DNA from: Clostridia bacterium
GTDB taxonomy: Bacteria > Bacillota_A > Clostridia > Oscillospirales > CAG-272
Length of the DNA: 21,497 bases
Direction: 5' to 3'
Assembly: GCA_017542695.1 (NCBI GenBank)
Contig: JAFXWT010000332.1
Span: 1 to 21,497, forward strand
The notes beneath the pieces were generated by a model. It was given only the letters and a program-made list of their open reading frames with translations, did no database searches and was not told the DNA's origin. Below, piece after piece: positions 15,417 to 21,497 of this stretch; position 1 is the first letter of the stretch, and every line of letters starts with the position of its first letter. Both the position numbers and the translations under genes were made by a program.

Positions 15417-17030
15417 TTATTCGCTCTTTGTAGCCGTGTCGACAAGATCCGTGATGAGACCGTTGAGCGTCTTAACGAAAGCGTTGGCAGCTCTGTTCAT
15501 CTGGTTCTTGTTGTTGTGGATCATTTCCTGAAGCTGACCCATAACGTTGCCCTTGTAGTAGCCGAGGTCATACTGGCGGCCGCCGATGATGTAGTCGAGC
15601 ATCTCCATAGCTCTTTCGTCCTGGCAGTATACGCTGCCGAACGTCTGTCTGAATGCAGGGTAAACGATCTTGTTGGAGTGATATACGAATACGTTGAGGA
15701 AATCGGATATCATATCCTTGTCGCCGCCGCAAGCGTTCTTGGAGATCTTATAGTAAGACGTCTTGTTCTGTACGTAGAACATATAGTTCGGATCTTCCTG
15801 TGCCTGATAAAGCGGAGCCGGAAGTACCGTTACATTGAGATTCTCGTTGTCTTTCATTCTTTCAAGAACGTCGAGAACTTCGCCGATGAACAGTGATCTG
15901 CCTGCCTGAAGCTCTTCAGCGGCGGTTGAGTACGAACCGACATAAATACCGTCGAGAGCGTAGAGCTCGCCGGCTTTGTTGATAGCTTCAACCGCGTTGT
16001 TCGCAAGGATCTGATCCGCGCTTGTCGAGAAGTTGTGGTTCTCGTCAACTGAAACGAGTCTGATTCCCATTGATGTGATGAACGCGATGGAGTTGTACGT
16101 CGAGGACATAAGTCCGAACGTATCGTCGCCTGCCTTCCACGACTGGTCGCCGTTGTCCTGAGCGACAGCCGTGATCATTTCAGCCATCTTATCAACTGTC
16201 CATTCGCCGCGATTGACAATGTCGAAAATGCTTTCCGAGAAGTTTTGGTTGTAAAGATCAAGGTTGCAGTAAAGGACCCAAACGCCTCTGTAACCCACGA
16301 CGTTGAAGTCAGCGTCGAGGACGTAGAGTTTGTCAACGCCGTTGGCGTCTCTTACTGTCATCTGATCGAACATCGACTTGTTCCAGCCGGGAAGATTCAT
16401 ATCAAGATCAAGGTCATACAGGTTGATGTAGTAGCCGCTCGTATTGCCGCTGAACTGAAGATACTCTGCGCTGCCGAAGTCATACTCGTTTGTTCCGGAG
16501 TTGACGTCGTTTTCAATAAGCGTGAGCGAGCCTTCCGTCGCCTTGATTTCGCAGTTGTAAAGTTTCTTCATTACCGCGTTTCTGTCGTAAACGGCAGTGT
16601 CGATGATCGTGCCGCCCGTACGGGACTCTACAGCAATCTCTCTTTCCGTGTTCCAACGACCAACCTCGTCTGACCAGTCGGATGTCGTGATGAAGTTAAA
16701 CGTGCGTCCGCCAAAGTCAACGTCGAGGTATCCTTCGGGCTTCGAGTAACCGTCGCCGCCCGGAGTCGGTGTAGTACCGCTGCCTGTTGTTCCGCCCTGC
16801 GTTGCGGGCGTTTCGCCGCTCTGTGTCGGTTCCTGCGTTGCGGGTGTCTCGACGCCCTGTGTTGCAGGGGTATTTTCGCCAGCGGTCGTCGCATCAGGGT
16901 CTTTATCGCCTGTCGCTTCGCCCTGCGTGGCCGTCGTTGACCCGGGCTTGTTCTGCCCTTCGCACGAAGCGAGAAGAACCACCGCACTCAGCATGAAAAG
17001 AGCAAGCACGATTGCAAGCAATTTTTTCAT
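15417..17030 (-). CDS. Tandem lipoprotein LP5, solute-binding-protein-like
   Basis: This 537-residue paralog starts at 17030, where GGAGG lies 7 bases upstream; an in-frame ATG at 17090 would add 20 very basic residues before the signal peptide and is rejected. The lipobox is LASC (C23). The linker (24-92) contains TPATQ three times. The mature domain begins GDGYSKPEGYLDVDFGG and keeps all family landmarks, ending in a helical tail (NRAANAFVKTL). The distal half is closest to LP4. It stands alone with the best promoter of the array (both hexamers exact) and a clear terminator, so it may be the most strongly transcribed copy. As a lipid-anchored binding protein it would need a permease encoded elsewhere, or serve purely as a surface binder. 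Confidence 0.8.
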   Translation of the reverse strand: MKKLLAIVLALFMLSAVVLLASCEGQNKPGSTTATQGEATGDKDPDATTAGENTPATQGVETPATQEPTQSGETPATQGGTTGSGTTPTPGGDGYSKPEGYLDVDFGGRTFNFITTSDWSDEVGRWNTEREIAVESRTGGTIIDTAVYDRNAVMKKLYNCEIKATEGSLTLIENDVNSGTNEYDFGSAEYLQFSGNTSGYYINLYDLDLDMNLPGWNKSMFDQMTVRDANGVDKLYVLDADFNVVGYRGVWVLYCNLDLYNQNFSESIFDIVNRGEWTVDKMAEMITAVAQDNGDQSWKAGDDTFGLMSSTYNSIAFITSMGIRLVSVDENHNFSTSADQILANNAVEAINKAGELYALDGIYVGSYSTAAEELQAGRSLFIGEVLDVLERMKDNENLNVTVLPAPLYQAQEDPNYMFYVQNKTSYYKISKNACGGDKDMISDFLNVFVYHSNKIVYPAFRQTFGSVYCQDERAMEMLDYIIGGRQYDLGYYKGNVMGQLQEMIHNNKNQMNRAANAFVKTLNGLITDLVDTATKSE

Positions 17031-17152
17031 AGTTTTTCCTCCATATTTATTTTTTCTTTTCGCGCGCATTTTTTTCTTAGGAAAAAACATTCCGATCTGC
17101 CCGGAAAAAAGGCGCCGAAAGGATATTTCGCATATTACGCGCTTATATAATT

Positions 17153-17180
17153 ATTATAACAATAAAGCGATTTTTGTCAA
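17153..17180 (-). promoter_or_regulatory. Consensus promoter for LP5
   Basis: On the minus strand TTGACA (17175-17180) and TATAAT (17153-17158) are exact with a 16-base spacer. The start of LP5 is about 115 bases downstream of the predicted transcript start, a longer leader than for LP3 or LP4. I recognise no riboswitch in that leader. Confidence 0.75.
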
Positions 17181-17252
17181 TGGAAAAATACGTAATTTCG
17201 CATCCGACGCTGTTTTTTTAGAGTTTTTCACAAATATTTTTTCATTTTTTTG

Positions 17253-17281
17253 TTGACAAACTCCAAAGCTCGTGATAAAAT
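17253..17281 (+). promoter_or_regulatory. Promoter for the T-box-controlled transporter operon
   Basis: TTGACA (17253-17258) and TAAAAT (17276-17281) are spaced by 17 bases. The inverted repeat GTTTCA (17283-17288) / TGAAAC (17295-17300) spans the predicted transcript start and could be an operator, or form a hairpin at the very 5' end of the RNA. Confidence 0.75.
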
Positions 17282-17288
17282 AGTTTCA

Positions 17289-17546
17289 TCATAGTGAAAC
17301 CGTTGAAGCGGAGATAACGGCAGTCATGATCTCACAGAGAGTCCGGGCAGGTGCGAGCCGGGCAGAAAACAAGCTGTCAAATGGACCGCGGAGGGCGCAT
17401 TCAAAGGATTTTTTCCGAGTATCATGCGACGTGAGCGCGCGTAAGACGCAAGGGATATGATCGTATCCCGCAGAGTTAAAAGACAAGGTGGCACCGCGAT
17501 ATTATCGCCCTTGATCCCCATGGGAACAAGGGCGGTTTTTGTTTTT
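17289..17546 (+). promoter_or_regulatory. T-box riboswitch with terminator
   Basis: The diagnostic T-box sequence AAGGTGGCACCGCG lies at 17485-17498. Upstream are the distal Stem I elements AGAGAG (17336-17341) and GGTGCGAGCC (17350-17359), closed by GTCC (17341-17344) with GGAC (17383-17386). A Stem III hairpin, GGGATA/TATCCC, lies at 17452-17469. The terminator is CGCCCTTG (17506-17513) with CAAGGGCG (17527-17534) followed by T runs. Uncharged cognate tRNA would stabilise the antiterminator and permit transcription of the transporter. The TGGC in the T-box predicts a tRNA with discriminator G73. The specifier could not be fixed: CGGAGA (17309-17314) may pair with TTTCCG (17412-17417), leaving candidates TTC (17400-17402) or AGG (17405-17407). 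No TGG lies in that loop. Confidence 0.93.
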
Positions 17547-17565
17547 TCCGAAAAAGGAGGCAGTT

Positions 17566-17646
17566 ATGATCTATTTCACATACGACACGCGATGGCGGGA
17601 GATACTATTTTCCGCTTGTTTTCAAAGTATAAAAAGCATAATCTAA
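17566..17646 (+). CDS. 26-residue aromatic-rich small ORF between T-box and transporter
   Basis: ATG 17566 is preceded by AAGGAGG (17554-17560), five bases away, the textbook spacing and as good as any site in this window. The frame runs 26 codons to TAA 17644-17646 and encodes a peptide beginning MIYFTYDTRWRE. Six of its 26 residues are aromatic (two Tyr, three Phe, one Trp). The next gene has its own AGGAG at 17661-17665. It could be a leader peptide that adds a second layer of control, a tiny membrane-active protein, or a decayed gene start. No known peptide is recognised, and expression is unproven. Confidence 0.45.
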   Translation: MIYFTYDTRWREILFSACFQSIKSII

Positions 17647-17672
17647 AGATTTATTTTGTAAGGAGAATCACC

Positions 17673-18659
17673 ATGAAAAAATTCGTTAAGATCATATCTC
17701 TCATAATGGCGCTCGCATTCATTTGCCTTGCGCTCGCTTCGTGCGGCGGCGGCAAAAAGAAGATCAAAGTTGCAATAGTCCAGATACTCGACCACACATC
17801 CCTGAACCAGATACGCGAAACGATAATCGCCGATTTGAATAAACTCGATTACGACATCGAGATAATCGCAAAGAACGCAAACGGCGACCCGTCTACACTC
17901 GCGTCGATATACGCGAACCTCACCGACGTCGACGTCGTGATCCCCGTAACCACTCCGGACGCGCAGAGCGCGAAAGCCGCTTACGCCGGAACGGGCACTC
18001 CGCTCGTGTTCGCGGCGGTCACGAATCCCGAGGAGGCCGGCCTTGTCGGCGAAGGATGTGAAAACATCACGGGCGTTTCCGACTATATCCCGCCCGAAGA
18101 GGTGCTGAATCTCATCAAGACGTTCCAGCCGTCAGTTTCGAAGATCGGTCTTGTATACACGTCGAGCGAGCAGAACTCTATCGCAACAATGAACGAAATA
18201 AAGGCGCTGTTAGGGGACAAAGGCATGGCTTTTGAAGAAGCGACGATCGTCACGACGTCCGATCTTCAATCAGCGGTCAACACCCTGATCTCGCGCGGCG
18301 TCGAAGCTCTTTACACCAACACCGACAACACGATAGCGTCCGCGATGCCGCTTTACACGAGCGTCGCGTACGCGTCCGGCATTCCCGTTTACTGCGGCGC
18401 TGACTCGATGGTTTCCGACGGCGGCTTCGCCTCTTCCGGCGTCGATTACGTGCAGATCGGCCACCAGGTCGCAAAGATCGTCGAGCAGATACTCGGCGGC
18501 AAAAAGCCGAGCGAGATACCGTATCAGAAACTCGACTCGTTCGCAACGTTCGTAAATCTCAAAGCAGCCAAGGAGATCGGGATCAAAATAAGCGAGGAAA
18601 CGCTGAACAAAGTAAGCGTTCTCGTTGAAGAAGACGGCACAAGCCGTTTCGGAAAGTAA
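17673..18659 (+). CDS. ABC transporter substrate-binding lipoprotein (TrpX-like, ABC_sub_bind)
   Basis: This 328-residue lipoprotein has signal peptide residues 1-23 and lipobox LASC (C24), then a periplasmic-binding fold of the ABC_sub_bind family (PF04392): KVAIVQILDH near the start, PLVFAAVTNPEEAGLV in the middle, and NITGVSDY before the hinge. Family members in Firmicutes bind tryptophan or other amino acids and are commonly controlled by T-boxes, as here. I chose ATG 17673 because AGGAG lies 7 bases upstream and the signal peptide begins there; upstream in-frame starts would run through the T-box terminator. It is the first large gene of a three-gene operon with permease and ATPase, and should deliver its ligand to them on the outer surface. 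The exact amino acid is not readable. Confidence 0.9.
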   Translation: MKKFVKIISLIMALAFICLALASCGGGKKKIKVAIVQILDHTSLNQIRETIIADLNKLDYDIEIIAKNANGDPSTLASIYANLTDVDVVIPVTTPDAQSAKAAYAGTGTPLVFAAVTNPEEAGLVGEGCENITGVSDYIPPEEVLNLIKTFQPSVSKIGLVYTSSEQNSIATMNEIKALLGDKGMAFEEATIVTTSDLQSAVNTLISRGVEALYTNTDNTIASAMPLYTSVAYASGIPVYCGADSMVSDGGFASSGVDYVQIGHQVAKIVEQILGGKKPSEIPYQKLDSFATFVNLKAAKEIGIKISEETLNKVSVLVEEDGTSRFGK

Positions 18660-18660
18660 A

Positions 18661-19659
18661 ATGTCGATAACAACTCTTATTATCTCGGCGCTGATGCAGG
18701 GCATGATATATGCCCCGCTCGCGCTCGGCGTATTCATTGCGTTCAACATACTGAAGATCTCCGATCTGACGCTTGACGGGAGCTTCGTTTTCGGCATGGC
18801 GGTGTGCGCCGTGCTGACGATATCGGGTCATCCTGTCCTCGCGCTCATACTCGGCACGCTTTCCGGCGCCGCCGCGGGATTTATCACGGGCATCCTTCAG
18901 ACAAAGCTGAAAATAAATCAGCTTCTTTCGGGAATTCTGACGATGACGGCGCTCTACACCGTCAATTTCGCCGTGCTCGGCGGTCAGGCGAACCGATACC
19001 TCACCGTCAAAGACGCGCACACGGGCGCATATTCCGACAGCAAGACGGTATTTTCCCCGCTTCGCGCGGCGTTTGACTCCATGTTCGGAACGGGCGGCGG
19101 AAGAGAGCAGGCACAGCTGATGAACAACATCGTTCCGCTCGTCATAGCGGCGATAGTAACGCTCGTTTGCGTCGCCGCGCTCGCGCTGTTTTTCAAGACG
19201 CGCACGGGGCTTTCGGTCCGCGCCGTCGGCGACAACGAGGAAATGGTGCGTTCATCGTCGATAAGTGCCGACAGGATGAGAATATTCGGGCTGATGATAT
19301 CGAACGCGCTTGTCGCGCTTTCGGGCGCGCTCCTCTGCCAGCAGCAGAGATTCGCCGATCTCAACTCCGGCTCGGGTATGCTCATCGCGGGGCTTGCCGC
19401 CGTCATAATCGGGCAGGTGATCTTCGGCGCGCGGGCCAAACTCACTCTATCGCTCGTCGCCGCCGTCGTCGGCTCGCTGCTCTACCGTCTGATAATCCAG
19501 CTTGCGTATTCGGTCAACATTCCGAGCTATTTTGTCAAGGCAATATCAGCCGTGATAGTTATCGTCGCGCTTTCGGTTCCGACGGTGCGCGAAAAGCTCG
19601 GCCTGCTCAAAATCAAGCAGGCGGCAAAGAAGGAGGCGCAAAATGAGCTCGGCTCTTGA
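18661..19659 (+). CDS. ABC transporter permease, branched-chain/TrpY-like (BPD_transp_2)
   Basis: This 332-residue polytopic protein belongs to the LivH/RbsC-type permease family (PF02653). It has about eight to nine hydrophobic segments, starting SITTLIISALMQGMIYAPLA, with the conserved SDLTLDGSF stretch near residue 40. Between helices is a hydrophilic segment (about 120-160, with NRYLTVKDAHTG). It pairs with itself in the membrane and couples to the ATPase encoded next. ATG 18661 is one base after the stop of the substrate-binding gene; in-frame codons upstream overlap that gene and carry no better ribosome binding site. The next gene overlaps its end by 17 bases, indicating tight co-translation. 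Confidence 0.9.
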   Translation: MSITTLIISALMQGMIYAPLALGVFIAFNILKISDLTLDGSFVFGMAVCAVLTISGHPVLALILGTLSGAAAGFITGILQTKLKINQLLSGILTMTALYTVNFAVLGGQANRYLTVKDAHTGAYSDSKTVFSPLRAAFDSMFGTGGGREQAQLMNNIVPLVIAAIVTLVCVAALALFFKTRTGLSVRAVGDNEEMVRSSSISADRMRIFGLMISNALVALSGALLCQQQRFADLNSGSGMLIAGLAAVIIGQVIFGARAKLTLSLVAAVVGSLLYRLIIQLAYSVNIPSYFVKAISAVIVIVALSVPTVREKLGLLKIKQAAKKEAQNELGS

Positions 19660-20443
19660 AATAAGACGTCTTTCAAAGACGTTCCTCAAAGGCACGCCCG
19701 ACGAAAAGCTCGCGCTTGACAATGTTTCCCTCTCCGTCGCCCCGGGCGATTTCATAACGATACTCGGCTCAAACGGCGCGGGCAAAACGACGCTGTTCAA
19801 CGCCATTCTCGGCGTGTTCATGTGCGACGCGGGAACAATACTTCTCGACGGAGACGATATCACGTATAAGCCGCGCCACAAGCGCGCATACAACATCGGA
19901 TGCCTGTATCAGAACCCCTTGCGCTCAACGGCGCCGAACATGACGATCGAGGAAAACCTCGCGCTCGCTTACGGGCGGCACTCATCGCGTTCATTCTTCG
20001 CCGTCAACCGGCGCGACACGGATTATTTCCGCGAAATTCTGTCCGAGCTCGATATGGGGCTTGAAGACAGAATGAAAACGAAAATGGGGCAGCTTTCGGG
20101 CGGTCAGCGTCAGGCGGCGTCGCTTCTCATGGCGACGATATCAAAGCCGAAGCTCCTCCTTCTCGACGAGCACACGGCGGCTCTCGATCCGTCGAGCGTC
20201 GAAAAAGTCATGGCTCTGACGACGAAAACGGTCGAGCGCGAAAAAGTGACCACTATGATGATAACGCACAATATGTCGGACGCGCTCAAATTCGGCACGC
20301 GCACCGTCATGATGGACGCGGGAAAGATCGTCTTTGACGTTTCGGGCGAGGCACGCGCGTCTCTCTCTCCCGACGACCTTGTCCGTTCGTTCAGGGAGAA
20401 AAGCAAAAACGCCCTGTCGGACAGGACGCTTTTATCGGAATAA
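19643..20443 (+). CDS. ABC transporter ATP-binding protein (TrpZ-like)
   Basis: This 266-residue ATPase powers the transporter. Walker A is GSNGAGKT (42-49), the ABC signature is LSGGQ (151-155), Walker B is LLLLDE (171-176) followed by a D-loop ALDP, and the switch histidine is H209 in MMITHNM. Length is normal for single-domain subunits of this type. It begins inside the permease gene (17-base overlap) with AGGAGG at 19631-19636, so it is translationally coupled. A terminator 8 bases after its stop closes the T-box operon. Confidence 0.95.
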   Translation: MSSALEIRRLSKTFLKGTPDEKLALDNVSLSVAPGDFITILGSNGAGKTTLFNAILGVFMCDAGTILLDGDDITYKPRHKRAYNIGCLYQNPLRSTAPNMTIEENLALAYGRHSSRSFFAVNRRDTDYFREILSELDMGLEDRMKTKMGQLSGGQRQAASLLMATISKPKLLLLDEHTAALDPSSVEKVMALTTKTVEREKVTTMMITHNMSDALKFGTRTVMMDAGKIVFDVSGEARASLSPDDLVRSFREKSKNALSDRTLLSE

Positions 20444-20450
20444 TCAAAAC

Positions 20451-20485
20451 CCGCAGGTGCGGCACACCGCCCCTGCGGATTTTTT
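20451..20485. terminator. Terminator of the transporter operon, also faces the convergent gene
   Basis: CCGCAGG (20451-20457) pairs with CCTGCGG (20472-20478), with an inner GCGG (20459-20462) / CCGC (20467-20470) helix, followed by T 20480-20485. It overlaps the stop of the minus-strand membrane protein at 20484-20486. Confidence 0.85.
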
Positions 20486-20939
20486 ATTGCTGTTCTGACG
20501 CGGATACATCCGTTTCGGGAGCATTTTTCCTTTTTCGGAGTTTTATCATCAAAACGAGAAGATAAGTTTCACTCGGAATAAATCCGATAACAAAGTAAAT
20601 TCCGATGAATATAAAACACACGAAGAGAACGAGCACTAATCCTCTCATCTCCGATACCGAACCTATCATCGGCAAGGCGACCGCCATTATTACCATCGCC
20701 GTCAAAATGCCGATCATGGTGAAAAATCCTGCCGTAACCGCTACTTTTGCCGTTCTTTCTTTGAAAAAAAGCGCCACAAAAAGATATATTATCGAAATCG
20801 CCGCATAATTCGGCAATAACAACGCGAACAATACGTTGCCGTCAAGCGCAGAATAAAGCGCTCCCGACAAAATCGCCATAGCGAGAAAAACGCCGGAACA
20901 AATAAACAGGGCGATCCTGTGCGCTTTGAAGTTTTTCAT
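20484..20939 (-). CDS. Small membrane protein with four helices, function unknown
   Basis: This 151-residue protein has four hydrophobic segments at about 8-30, 36-58, 66-92 and 99-121, with a possible extension to 132, then a basic stretch RKRK and a hydrophilic tail of about 15 residues with acidic and Ser/Gln content. By the positive-inside rule the tail is probably cytoplasmic. I recognise no family and no catalytic motif. It begins 5 bases after the stop of the C39-like gene, so the two are likely co-translated; its own ribosome binding site is weak (GGA about 11 bases upstream). It may help the neighbouring protein reach or act at the membrane, but this is a guess from position only. 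Confidence 0.7.
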   Translation of the reverse strand: MKNFKAHRIALFICSGVFLAMAILSGALYSALDGNVLFALLLPNYAAISIIYLFVALFFKERTAKVAVTAGFFTMIGILTAMVIMAVALPMIGSVSEMRGLVLVLFVCFIFIGIYFVIGFIPSETYLLVLMIKLRKRKNAPETDVSASEQQ

Positions 20940-20944
20940 ACATA

Positions 20945-21496
20945 TTATTCCAGCACATATCCGCAGATGAGCGATCGCTTGCCGAAAAACTCATCCGTGA
21001 CAGAGCACGTCGGCGCGGCGTCGCTGTTGCGGATGTTGTATATCTTTATCCGCTCTTTTTCAACAAATCCCGCGACAGTATGGATCGGGCGTTTCGCGCA
21101 CTCGTAGTACGCCGCGACAAATATCTTGCCGGGAGTAAGTTTTTCACAAAAAGCGTTTTTGTCGCACGTTTTTTCATAAGCGATCCCGTGACCGTCGAAA
21201 TATTCGCCGAGTCGTTTGACGTCTGTCCCGGCAAGCCCGAACATAACGGGCATTTTGTTATTTTCAAACTCTTCGACCGTGCTTTCGAGCCCCACGTCCT
21301 CGCCGTAAAGGCGCATCGCGTTGAACACGGCCGCGACCTCGCCGCCGCAAAAAGCGAACGGGAATCTGCCGTATTTGAGCGCCGCATATTTTTCAAATCC
21401 CTGCCCCGTGACAAGTTCGCGGTCATCGTCCTCGCGCGTCTCCGAGATTATCCATTTGTCATCGAGGAAAAATATCTCTTCGATCGGTTTTCCGAA
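20945..21496 (-). CDS. C39-peptidase-like papain-fold protein, 5' end outside window
   Basis: The frame is open to the right edge, leaving about 183 residues of the C-terminal portion. A GTG at 21328 is an internal codon, as the upstream reading is continuous and conserved in style. Within it, FAFCGGEVAAVFNAM supplies a Cys at the start of a helix, RPIHTVAGF a His on a strand, and YNIRNSD a polar residue after it, the order of a Cys-His-Asn/Asp triad in C39-like and related papain-fold proteins. The Cys context CGGE differs from CGPA of typical members, so activity is uncertain. It precedes the small membrane protein by 5 bases. Confidence 0.55.
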   Translation of the reverse strand, partial: FGKPIEEIFFLDDKWIISETREDDDRELVTGQGFEKYAALKYGRFPFAFCGGEVAAVFNAMRLYGEDVGLESTVEEFENNKMPVMFGLAGTDVKRLGEYFDGHGIAYEKTCDKNAFCEKLTPGKIFVAAYYECAKRPIHTVAGFVEKERIKIYNIRNSDAAPTCSVTDEFFGKRSLICGYVLE

Positions 21497-21497
21497 A

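Noticed and set aside
14990..16930. Short direct repeats in the LP4 and LP5 linkers as a CRISPR or other repeat array
   Set aside because: The repeats are in frame, irregular, and encode Thr/Pro/Gly/Gln linkers inside coding sequence, with no spacers of uniform length.
8539..17030. SusD-like outer-membrane binding proteins
   Set aside because: Expression signals and the T-box indicate a Gram-positive-type cell, and the C-terminal pattern fits family 1 solute-binding proteins; no SusC-type gene is present.
17031..17090. Upstream start for LP5 adding 20 basic residues
   Set aside because: It would place a charged stretch before the signal peptide and ignores the GGAGG site just before 17030.
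17382..17384. TGG in the T-box leader as a tryptophan specifier
   Set aside because: It lies at the closing GGAC of distal Stem I, in the usual position of the conserved AATGGACC-like segment, not in the specifier loop.
17457..17672. Upstream in-frame start for the TrpX-like lipoprotein
   Set aside because: That frame passes through the T-box sequence and its terminator; the lipoprotein signal begins at 17673 with AGGAG upstream.

Overview
This window looks like a chromosomal segment of an uncultured, moderately GC-rich Clostridia-type Firmicute, perhaps a gut or rumen Oscillospiraceae or Christensenellales relative. The signs are consensus sigma-A promoters, strong AGGAGG ribosome binding sites, intrinsic terminators after most units, a T-box riboswitch, lipobox lipoproteins and a DUF1934 gene. 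The taxonomic placement is inference. I see no rRNA, tRNA, CRISPR array, transposase or phage gene.

Region 1 (1-8470) is mostly metabolic. It begins with the end of an unknown gene, a possible 22-residue leader ORF and a HAD phosphatase. A cytoplasmic GH2 glycosidase and cysK follow; they are divergent, and each has a readable promoter. Next come a DUF1934 gene and gpmI on the minus strand, then a two-gene minus-strand unit of a GH109-like Gfo/Idh/MocA protein and a HAD-family protein.

Region 2 (8539-17030) is the striking part: five tandem, diverged paralogs of one lipoprotein family on the minus strand. Each has a lipobox, a Thr/Pro/Gly/Ala-rich linker of about 65 residues and a mature domain of about 440 residues. 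The C-terminal pattern resembles family 1 (sugar-type) extracellular solute-binding proteins. No permease or ATPase lies beside them. They form three transcription units: LP5 alone, LP4 alone, and LP3-LP2-LP1. The last ends in a hairpin placed directly before the GH109-like gene, so sugar-processing genes may be read through at a reduced level. LP2 and LP3 are nearly identical over their first 179 bases and more diverged after that.

Region 3 (17253-20485) is a T-box-controlled operon on the plus strand: promoter, T-box leader with terminator, a 26-codon aromatic-rich small ORF with an excellent ribosome binding site, then substrate-binding lipoprotein, permease and ATPase of the TrpXYZ-like type. 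It probably imports an amino acid when the cognate tRNA is uncharged. I could not fix the specifier codon.

Region 4 (20484-21496) holds a four-helix membrane protein and the end of a C39-peptidase-like protein, closely spaced on the minus strand.

No system here is certainly new. The best candidates for follow-up are the orphan lipoprotein array with its recombination signature, and the small ORF between the T-box and the transporter.
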